Positions 1 to 5,196 of a stretch of 5,948 nucleotides of DNA are shown piece by piece. The number at the start of each line of letters is the position of its first letter. The first letter of the stretch is position 1. A program made the translations under genes and the position numbers. The notes below the pieces were generated by a model. That model did not search any database. It was not told the origin of the DNA and saw only the letters and a list, made by a program, of their open reading frames with translations. The DNA is from an uncultured Eubacteriales bacterium (GTDB lineage: Bacteria > Bacillota > Clostridia > Lachnospirales > Lachnospiraceae): the NCBI GenBank assembly GCA_949297565.1, contig CASFUI010000175.1, positions 1 to 5,948 on the forward strand, written 5' to 3'.

Positions 1-1004
1 ATCTGATGGAACTGATAGGAATAGGCGTATATAATCATAATCAGATTAAGACTTCCGCCCACATACGCAAGAATAAGCGTGTTAGACATTGTTCCAATCA
101 TATCGCGCCCGATATTAATACCGGAACTGAACATGTCTTTTGCCGAAATATCCGGACTGTTCAGCTGAATTTCCTGAAGCGATGAGGACACCGACATTGC
201 TACGTCCATAACCGCGCCGAGAGACGCAATTAAAATTCCGGAAAACAGCATTCCCCCTATATCAATTTTTGAGTTTTGTGCCACAAATATAAGATTTTCA
301 ATATCATCAACATTATATCCTGTGACATGCGAGGTTTTTCCGAATATCAGCGCAATAATTCCCGACACAACCACACCGCACAGCGTACCCAGCATCGCGG
401 CTATTGATTTCATTTCCAGGTCCGCTATCAGGACAAAGGTTACTATCGTGGTTATAATAACAGTGACAACCGCTGCCAAAAACGGAGAGCAGCCTATATA
501 TATCATAGGCACGTACATAAAAATAACCACTACAACAGTAAATGCCAGCGCAAGGATTGAATTGATTCCCTTTTTTCCTCCCACCAGCCAGATTACCGCC
601 AGAAATGCTGCCATTAAAAGCCCTATCTGCATTTCTCTGTCATAGTTATACACGGATACCGAAATATTATCATTGTAAGGACTGATCTGTACAATCACCC
701 TCGTACCCGCTTTACAATTTGCGCCGTAAAGATAACCGTTGAGGCTGTAAGCCGATTGTACTCTGCCTTTATATGTTCCTGAGGTTATACGCACAATAAC
801 CTCCTGACTGTCGCCGACCACATCATCGGCGTCAGTCTGAAGGTCTTCGCTTACAACTTCTGTAACCACTGCTTTTGCAAACTCTGTGTTATCCTGCGCG
901 AGCAGAGGTTTTCTTTCTACACTTTTATAGAACAGAATTACCAGCAGAGTAATAACAGCCACAACCAGATATTTTCCGATTGAACTTATTATTCTTCTCA
1001 GCAA
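1..1004 (-). CDS. YibE/F family membrane protein (partial, C-terminus beyond window)
   Basis: No biochemical function is established for the YibE/F family; it is a family of multi-pass membrane proteins. I translated 334 residues before the window edge. A first membrane segment lies at about residues 11-26, followed by a soluble, probably extracytoplasmic domain (about 30-125). Hydrophobic segments follow near 127-141, 148-170, 174-194, 200-221, 249-271 and 308-328. Family-like stretches are GAVMDVAMS (263-271) and a GRDMIGTMSNTLILAYVGG stretch (299-317). No ATG lies near the N-terminus. The best start is TTG at 1004-1002, preceded by purine-rich AGAGAAGAAGAG, so the gene overlaps the last codons of the phosphatase gene by 7 bases. 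This suggests translational coupling and one mRNA. The frame is open to position 1, so the stop codon is not seen. Family assignment is confident; the start codon is inferred. Confidence 0.88.
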   Translation of the reverse strand, partial: MLRRIISSIGKYLVVAVITLLVILFYKSVERKPLLAQDNTEFAKAVVTEVVSEDLQTDADDVVGDSQEVIVRITSGTYKGRVQSAYSLNGYLYGANCKAGTRVIVQISPYNDNISVSVYNYDREMQIGLLMAAFLAVIWLVGGKKGINSILALAFTVVVVIFMYVPMIYIGCSPFLAAVVTVIITTIVTFVLIADLEMKSIAAMLGTLCGVVVSGIIALIFGKTSHVTGYNVDDIENLIFVAQNSKIDIGGMLFSGILIASLGAVMDVAMSVSSSLQEIQLNSPDISAKDMFSSGINIGRDMIGTMSNTLILAYVGGSLNLIMIIYAYSYQFHQ

Positions 1005-3034
1005 TTCTCTTCTTCTCTCTTTCTCAATACAACAAACGCTGTGCCAAGTGATACGACAAGCGCTGACGCAAATATAAATATTCTTGTCACGCTGTCGCCT
1101 GTATTAGGTGAGCTCTCACCGTCCGCACCGCCGGTTGTATTGTCAGGCGCTGCTGTATCCTGCTTAACCGTGAGTCCGGCAATCGCGTTTACAACCGCTG
1201 TCTTTGCGTTCTCAAGTGTCTCGGCTGACACAACAGGAAGCACGGCGTCTGCGACAACCTCGCCCTGCTGAAGCTGTGAGTATATCGTCTTGTCAAGCAG
1301 AGATGACTCGCCCTGCTTTAATCTGTTTGCAGTGCTTCCGTCAGCGAGAACGTCTTTATCTTCATTATTTACTATTGAGCCATATCCCTTAATACGGTCA
1401 TTGTCTGTGCCATAGTTTTCTGTAATATCATCAATCATTTTATCCTCGGCTGTTGTATAAGCTGCCTGAATTGTCTTTAAGCTGTCAAGAGAGGTCTTAA
1501 GCTTATCGACGCTCTCCTCCGTATACTCGACAGTAGTATCAGCCAGCTTAGCCTCGGCGTCCGCGATGACATCCTCAACGGATGCGTTTTCTGAAGTCTT
1601 ATTAATTGTAAAACTGTCAGCATATGTATTTCCGTTGTAGTCATAATTCTTTAATGTGAGAGAACCGTCTGTAAAATCTATTGTTGAAAAAGCCGGAACT
1701 GTATCGTTAGTTCTCTCGGCGATGTAATACGGAGTGTATTTTAACAGATTATAGTATTTAGAACCTGAGCCTGATCCCGTTGTTATATAGAGAGTTCCCT
1801 CCGGATTTGTCACTGTGCCTGAACTTAAATCATAATCAATTACATTTCCGTCTAAAATCATATAGCTTCTTGAATATGTATGGTCATGACCGGTAAGACA
1901 GATGTCGACATCAAACTCATCCATAAGAGGTGCAAAAATAATTCTGTTGGTTGTCGCGTCGGTGTCCGCATGAGGCTCGCCTGAGCCGTAAATATCGCTG
2001 TGGAAGATAACAACTCTCCACTTTGCATCCGGATTGCTCTCAACCGCCTTATTCATAAGCTGCCTGTGCTCTTCCTGATTTCTGTTATTGCTGTTTAAGG
2101 AGATAAAAAGCACATCGCCGTACGAAAAGTAATAATCACTTCCCGCTTCCGTAGCTCCAAGATTGTCAGAAATGTTAGGATTATTAAAATGATTAGTGTA
2201 ATCAACACCCGCCGTATCATGGTTTCCGATTGTAGACGCAACAGGAAGGCTTCTGAATGCCTCCGGATAAAAATATCCCGCATACTCGCTCTCTCTGGTC
2301 TTTAAATCGTCTGACGATGTTGCTCCCGACTGGTTAATCTGGTCTCCTGCCGAGAGAAGAAATGCCGCATCAGGAGCAATCTGCATAGCGGTTGTCATTG
2401 TCTTATTCCAGCCATATGTATCTCTTGCCGTGCTTGCGTCCTGTGCAGAATAATCAGAACTGCTTCCCGAAGCGCCAATCTGAGGGTCGCCCGTAAGAAT
2501 TACAGAAAAACTGCTTGAACTGCCTGTCTTATAGCTGTACTCATCAGACCATTCAACATTTCCGTTTTCTGAATAATTGTCAGTATACTGATAATAATAC
2601 TGTGTATTTTCCTCAAAGTAGTCCTCTACACAGACCTTGTTTGATGCAGTGTAGGTGCTTCCCTGCCAGTTCTCTGCCGAAATTTCTGTCGCCGTTCCCT
2701 TTACAACTGCTGCCTCGCTCTTCTGTCCGTCCTTCCATATCATAACAGCAGGAGTTCCCTTGTCTTTGGAATACCATGCAAAATTCAGGTCACTCTCGTC
2801 TGCTCCCGGCGTCAGTGCAATTTTACCTGAGTCTGATGAAGCATTTTCTCCACCCCACCATACATTGTCTCTCCATGTCTGAAATTCAGCTGTGTTGTCC
2901 GCCACCTTGGACTCATCTCCCTGGACTTCCTTTTCTCCGTAAGCAAACGCGCTGAACGGGAGAGAAGCAATAGTGAGTGTTGAAACAAGGGCTGCTGCCA
3001 CCGCTTTTTTCAAAAGCTTCTTATTATTTTTCAT
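998..3034 (-). CDS. Secreted, cell-wall-anchored metallophosphoesterase, purple acid phosphatase-like
   Basis: Predicted surface phosphomonoesterase or nucleotidase; the substrate is unknown. Residues 1-32 form a signal peptide with a lysine-rich start, a hydrophobic core and a likely cut after AFA. Residues of about 50-172 resemble the N-terminal fibronectin-like domain of purple acid phosphatases. The calcineurin-like metal site is seen as GDPQ (182-185), GDQIN (230-234), GNHD (270-273), FHSD with H345, and GHDHTYSR (382-389). The Tyr of the classical GDxxY motif, which gives purple enzymes their iron-tyrosine colour, is replaced by Asn234, so this is PAP-like rather than a classical PAP. 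Residues of about 485-625 are helical and FIVAR-like. The C-terminus has SPNTGD (642-647), a membrane segment (about 650-669) and a charged RKREEENC tail, which is a variant LPxTG sortase signal. ATG at 3034 has an ideal AAGGAGG five bases upstream. It is the first gene of a unit with the overlapping YibE/F gene, and its upstream region carries a possible Pho box. Confidence 0.93.
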   Translation of the reverse strand: MKNNKKLLKKAVAAALVSTLTIASLPFSAFAYGEKEVQGDESKVADNTAEFQTWRDNVWWGGENASSDSGKIALTPGADESDLNFAWYSKDKGTPAVMIWKDGQKSEAAVVKGTATEISAENWQGSTYTASNKVCVEDYFEENTQYYYQYTDNYSENGNVEWSDEYSYKTGSSSSFSVILTGDPQIGASGSSSDYSAQDASTARDTYGWNKTMTTAMQIAPDAAFLLSAGDQINQSGATSSDDLKTRESEYAGYFYPEAFRSLPVASTIGNHDTAGVDYTNHFNNPNISDNLGATEAGSDYYFSYGDVLFISLNSNNRNQEEHRQLMNKAVESNPDAKWRVVIFHSDIYGSGEPHADTDATTNRIIFAPLMDEFDVDICLTGHDHTYSRSYMILDGNVIDYDLSSGTVTNPEGTLYITTGSGSGSKYYNLLKYTPYYIAERTNDTVPAFSTIDFTDGSLTLKNYDYNGNTYADSFTINKTSENASVEDVIADAEAKLADTTVEYTEESVDKLKTSLDSLKTIQAAYTTAEDKMIDDITENYGTDNDRIKGYGSIVNNEDKDVLADGSTANRLKQGESSLLDKTIYSQLQQGEVVADAVLPVVSAETLENAKTAVVNAIAGLTVKQDTAAPDNTTGGADGESSPNTGDSVTRIFIFASALVVSLGTAFVVLRKREEENC

Positions 3035-3158
3035 AATGGCCTCCTTTTTTCTTTTTCCTTTTCCATTTTCATGTTCCTTATATCTGCCTCACCTTAATAC
3101 CCCGATACTCGTCTTTAACCAAAGGTATTTTATGGCAAATATCCTGAACACATGGTTT
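3035..3158 (-). other. 5' leader of the phosphatase mRNA
   Basis: If transcription starts just downstream of the -10 box at 3164-3159, the mRNA has an untranslated leader of about 118 bases. The half nearest the gene is very purine-rich (runs of A, GA and GGA). The only structure I see is a weak possible hairpin pairing AATACC (3129-3124) with GGTATT (3101-3096) across a 22-base loop. I do not recognise any riboswitch. A 13-codon open frame (3072-3031) ends by overlapping the phosphatase ATG; it is discussed as a finding only. Confidence 0.35.
3040..3046 (-). promoter_or_regulatory. Shine-Dalgarno site of the phosphatase gene
   Basis: The minus strand reads AAGGAGG here, a perfect anti-16S match, five bases before the ATG at 3034-3032. 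It fixes the start of the phosphatase, and the signal peptide begins immediately after it. Confidence 0.9.
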
Positions 3159-3167
3159 ACTATAACA
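3159..3167 (-). promoter_or_regulatory. Extended -10 promoter element for the phosphatase operon
   Basis: The minus strand reads TGTTATAGT: a TGn extension joined to TATAGT, which matches five of six bases of TATAAT. No good -35 hexamer sits 17 bases upstream. Instead a TTTACA lies 10 bases upstream as the last of a repeat series. This pattern of a good -10, a poor -35 and an adjacent activator array is typical of activator-dependent promoters. A weaker alternative (TTGGTT, 17 bases, TATTAA at 3122-3094) lies downstream. Confidence 0.5.
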
Positions 3168-3174
3168 GCAGACA

Positions 3175-3224
3175 TGTAAAGAAACTATCATGTTTTCCTT
3201 AAAAACGGGTAAAATCATTGTAAA
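3175..3224 (-). promoter_or_regulatory. Candidate PhoP-binding region (Pho box) of 11-base-spaced repeats
   Basis: Reading the minus strand, hexamers occur at exact 11-base steps: TTTACA (3224-3219), TTTACC (3213-3208), TTAAGG (3202-3197), ATGATA (3191-3186) and TTTACA (3180-3175). In Bacillus subtilis, PhoP binds TT(A/C/T)ACA-like direct repeats separated by about five bases, placed roughly -20 to -60 from the start site. Here the nearest repeat would be at about -28 to -23 and three upstream copies extend to about -60. Two copies are perfect, one has a single mismatch and two are weak. The downstream gene is a secreted phosphatase, the kind of gene such a site would control. PhoP regulation is inferred from pattern and context. 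Confidence 0.45.
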
Positions 3225-3287
3225 CCGGATAAAATATGCTTTGTGTATTTCTCCGGTCTGCTCTCCGCCTGACTTGTGTTCTCGCGC

Positions 3288-3336
3288 AAAAAAGGGCTGC
3301 GCCTCAACGACTTCTAATCGTCAAGGCGACAGCCCT
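3288..3336 (-). terminator. Intrinsic terminator after luxS
   Basis: On the minus strand AGGGCTG pairs with CAGCCCT, then after one bulged T, CGCCT pairs with AGGCG. Six more pairs (two of them G-T) close on the seven-base loop TTAGAAG, giving about 18 base pairs in all. The arm is followed directly by six T residues (3293-3288). It lies about 25 bases after the luxS stop. It separates luxS from the phosphatase unit, which therefore needs its own promoter. On the plus strand the hairpin is not followed by a T run, so it looks one-directional. Confidence 0.9.
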
Positions 3337-3361
3337 GTAAAAAATTTTATGCGGTTGTTAT

Positions 3362-3841
3362 TCAGTCCGGATAATTAAGACGTGCCGGCTCCGGATTGTC
3401 AAGCACCTCTGTCTTAAACTTCTCCATATAAATCTGAGCGAGCTTCAAGTTATTGTCGAGATAATTTCCGCAGTCTCTCGGCGAATATCCCGGAATCTCA
3501 CCCTCATAGCCAAGCACAAAGTCAGCCGCCTCCCTGAGAACATCAAGTATATCCTCTGACTTTAAATCTCCGGCAAAAATCACGTAAAATCCTGTTCTGC
3601 AGCCCATTGGACCGAAATAAATCGTCTTTTCGCTCCAAACAGGGTGATTTCTCAAAAATGTAGCAACAAGATGCTCTATCGAGTGAATGCCCGGATTATC
3701 CATAGGCGGCTCAAGGTTAGGCCTTGTAAACCTCAAATCAAATGTAGTTACAACCTCTGCTCCGATATAATCTCTTCTCGATACATACACTCCCGGAAGC
3801 AGATTAAGATGATTTACCGTAAAACTTGCAATCTTATTCAC
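3362..3841 (-). CDS. luxS: S-ribosylhomocysteine lyase (autoinducer-2 synthase)
   Basis: LuxS cleaves S-ribosylhomocysteine to homocysteine and DPD, the precursor of autoinducer-2, in the activated methyl cycle; it is a cytoplasmic, metal-dependent homodimer. The protein is 159 residues, the normal family length. Diagnostic residues are present: HSIEH (53-57, giving metal ligands H53 and H57 and catalytic E56), the FGPMGCRTGFY block with catalytic C81, and RDCGNY with metal ligand C124. The start is GTG at 3841-3839: AAGGAG (3856-3851) lies nine bases upstream, and the N-terminus NKIASFTVNH matches the usual LuxS beginning. The 99-base gap to the NYN gene contains no strong terminator. It has only a weak promoter match (CTGAAA, 17 bases, TATATT at 3891-3863) whose start site would fall in the ribosome binding site. 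Co-transcription from the upstream gene is therefore possible. No other methyl-cycle gene is in the window. Confidence 0.97.
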   Translation of the reverse strand: MNKIASFTVNHLNLLPGVYVSRRDYIGAEVVTTFDLRFTRPNLEPPMDNPGIHSIEHLVATFLRNHPVWSEKTIYFGPMGCRTGFYVIFAGDLKSEDILDVLREAADFVLGYEGEIPGYSPRDCGNYLDNNLKLAQIYMEKFKTEVLDNPEPARLNYPD

Positions 3842-3850
3842 TTTTTATTT

Positions 3851-3856
3851 CTCCTT
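3851..3856 (-). promoter_or_regulatory. Shine-Dalgarno site deciding the GTG start of luxS
   Basis: The minus strand reads AAGGAG, then nine A-rich bases, then GTG. There is no in-frame ATG at the conserved N-terminus, so this site supports the rarer GTG start. Confidence 0.8.
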
Positions 3857-3940
3857 TTTTGTAATATATTGCCGCGAAACCGCTTTTTCAGCTCTAAACA
3901 AAATCTTTATCCCTGCCTTTGGCAGATGTAAACCTGTGTT

Positions 3941-4903
3941 TTAATTCTCATCCGTCTCCTTCAGAAAGACAAACTTTCTGTTATCCTCATGTGACTCTAT
4001 CCTGAACATATTTGTTCCTGATATAAATTTCTGCAATGTAGAATAACCATATTCTTTAACCTTGAAATTAGGATACATCACATGTATTTTCTGTCCGATA
4101 ACCCCAAGCTCAATTCCCTTCTTGCCAGAATTTCTCACACATCTCTCAGCATAGGCAATCACTTCATTTTTGGTATCGCTGTCCTCTTTTAATGTCACAT
4201 ACACCACATGATTTTCTTTTGACAGGACAAAACTGTCTATCTCATCGATAAACTTTGACAGAGAACTGTAACCGTACTGGCGCACGTCAAAATCATTATA
4301 TTTTTTCTGAATTCTGCTTCCAATCTCTCCGAGTTCTGTCTTTTTGCCCTTATTGTTATTCTCATTAATAATCTCAATTATAACATTTTCAATCTTGGAA
4401 ACCTTGACAACGCTCGTCTTAACAGCTTTCTTCTTTCTTCTCCTGCTAATCTGGTCATCCTCGTTCTCCGATTCAAGAAGCAGCTCAAGATCCGTAAATA
4501 CCGTACATGCCGCTCTGAAAGAACGCGGGGTCTTACTCTCCCCCATTCCAATTACATCCATTCCGGATTCCTTCAGGCGCACCGCAAGCCTTGTAAAATC
4601 GCTGTCGCTTGACACTATGCAGAAACCGTCAACATTTCCCGAATATAAAATATCCATCGCATCAATAATAAGCGTAGAATCGGTTGCATTTTTCCCAGCC
4701 GTATTCTCGAACTGCTGCATTGCCTGAATGCCGTTGTCCCTGACAAGCTCCCGCCACTTTGCGGCGCGCGAGCTTGTAAAATCACAATAAATTCTTTTAT
4801 ATGTGGCAATGCCGTATTTAGTCATCTCGCCTAAAATACTGTCAAGATACTTATATGAGACATTGTCACCGTCAATTAAAACCGCATATTTTTTCTCTTC
4901 CAT
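3941..4903 (-). CDS. NYN (PIN-like) domain protein with two OST-HTH/LOTUS domains, predicted RNase or RNA-binding protein
   Basis: Predicted cytoplasmic RNA-processing protein; its target is unknown. With ATG at 4903 it has 320 residues. Residues 1-140 form an NYN/LabA-like nuclease fold: AVLIDGDN (7-14, acidic D11 and D13), NATDSTLIIDAMD (72-84, D75, D81, D84) and IVSSDSDF (96-103, D100 and D102), then GES-KTP-SF-AC. These acidic residues would hold the metal. A highly charged linker (about 144-165, with RRRKKK) follows. Two similar LOTUS domains lie at about 166-240 and 244-316, sharing E-GxIGxxI, (F)xV(R/K)xYGYS(S/T)LxKFI patterns. The frame is open back to ATG at 4951, but the added 16 residues are not family-like and would overlap the preceding gene by 35 bases, so I chose 4903. 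Its ribosome binding site is weak (GGTATGGTAG). It follows the four-Cys protein by 13 bases, probably in one operon. LOTUS domains in other proteins bind RNA, including G-rich RNA. Confidence 0.9.
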   Translation of the reverse strand: MEEKKYAVLIDGDNVSYKYLDSILGEMTKYGIATYKRIYCDFTSSRAAKWRELVRDNGIQAMQQFENTAGKNATDSTLIIDAMDILYSGNVDGFCIVSSDSDFTRLAVRLKESGMDVIGMGESKTPRSFRAACTVFTDLELLLESENEDDQISRRRKKKAVKTSVVKVSKIENVIIEIINENNNKGKKTELGEIGSRIQKKYNDFDVRQYGYSSLSKFIDEIDSFVLSKENHVVYVTLKEDSDTKNEVIAYAERCVRNSGKKGIELGVIGQKIHVMYPNFKVKEYGYSTLQKFISGTNMFRIESHEDNRKFVFLKETDEN

Positions 4904-4916
4904 AAAACTACCATAC

Positions 4917-5108
4917 CTACATCTGATGACGGACAATCCTGTACTCATCATTGCTCTGATAAAAAGGACAGTATGTCCTTCTTGAGCTTATATATCTTAC
5001 ATAATCGTCTTCATCCATATTCACGTCGCAGACATATGCCTCAAGCTCATCATCATAGACATAGTTGCTGCAGTACTCGCATCCGGCTGTATTATTTTTT
5101 CCTGCCAT
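4917..5108 (-). CDS. Small four-cysteine protein, DUF6472-like
   Basis: Function unknown. The 63-residue protein has cysteines at 10, 13, 27 and 47 (CEYC, YVCDVN, TYCPFY), a spacing that could bind one zinc ion. It is acidic in the middle (NMDEDD) and ends DEYRIVRHQM. I recognise the pattern as the small clostridial DUF6472-type family, from memory. The frame is open to ATG at 5129, but the bases encoding those extra residues contain the ribosome binding site AAAGGGGG (5123-5116), seven bases before ATG at 5108, so the shorter start is right. It has no signal peptide or membrane segment. It is the first gene after a strong promoter and lies 13 bases before the NYN-LOTUS gene, which suggests a shared role, possibly as a cofactor in RNA handling (inference only). 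Confidence 0.82.
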   Translation of the reverse strand: MAGKNNTAGCEYCSNYVYDDELEAYVCDVNMDEDDYVRYISSRRTYCPFYQSNDEYRIVRHQM

Positions 5109-5115
5109 ATATAAG

Positions 5116-5123
5116 CCCCCTTT
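5116..5123 (-). promoter_or_regulatory. Shine-Dalgarno site of the four-Cys protein
   Basis: AAAGGGGG on the minus strand, seven bases before ATG at 5108. It lies inside the longer open frame starting at 5129 and so decides in favour of the shorter protein. Confidence 0.7.
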
Positions 5124-5141
5124 ACACATTTCTATATATTA

Positions 5142-5170
5142 ATTATATCAACTGCCGCTGACAAAAGCAA
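5142..5170 (-). promoter_or_regulatory. Promoter of the four-Cys/NYN-LOTUS unit
   Basis: The minus strand has a perfect TATAAT (5147-5142) preceded by TGA, giving the extended -10 TGATATAAT. TTGCTT (5170-5165) lies 17 bases upstream as a partial -35. Transcription would start near 5135, giving a leader of about 27 bases with the ribosome binding site at its end. This looks like a strong housekeeping sigma promoter. Confidence 0.7.
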
Positions 5171-5193
5171 GGCTGTGAGGCGGCGCCGCTTTT
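5163..5193 (-). terminator. Possible weak terminator after larC
   Basis: Just after the larC stop the minus strand reads AAAAGCGGC, an 11-base loop, then GCC, TT and GCTTTT. This can form a nine-pair stem with a two-base bulge, ending in a short T run. The T run is only four bases and the region contains a competing perfect palindrome (GCGGCGCCGC, 5180-5189), so the call is weak. It overlaps the -35 of the next promoter. Confidence 0.3.
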
Positions 5194-5196
5194 AAC

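Noticed and set aside
322..645. 107-residue plus-strand open frame
   Set aside because: It lies antisense to the well-supported YibE/F reading frame, is threonine- and isoleucine-rich as expected from reverse reading of membrane codons, and has no recognisable domain.
3094..3122. Alternative phosphatase promoter TTGGTT, 17 bases, TATTAA
   Set aside because: Both boxes match poorly, whereas the upstream extended -10 with a repeat array is better. It could still be a secondary start.
3904..3925. Small inverted repeat CTGCC/GGCAG between the NYN gene and luxS
   Set aside because: Only a five-pair stem and no following T run on the minus strand, so it does not qualify as a terminator.
3644..3931. 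95-residue plus-strand open frame across the luxS 5' end
   Set aside because: It is antisense to conserved LuxS codons and has no family features.
4344..4727. 127-residue plus-strand open frame opposite the NYN gene
   Set aside because: The opposite strand encodes conserved NYN and linker residues, so this frame is a shadow; its hydrophobic start is the complement of charged codons.
4904..4951. Longer start for the NYN protein at 4951
   Set aside because: The extra 16 residues are not family-like and overlap the preceding gene by 35 bases; ATG at 4903 begins directly before the conserved AVLIDGDN strand.
5109..5129. Longer start for the four-Cys protein at 5129
   Set aside because: The added codons contain the ribosome binding site AAAGGGGG placed correctly for ATG at 5108.
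5180..5189. Perfect palindrome GCGGCGCCGC
   Set aside because: Only ten bases, single copy, and part of a GC-rich hairpin region after larC; not enough to call an operator or attachment site.
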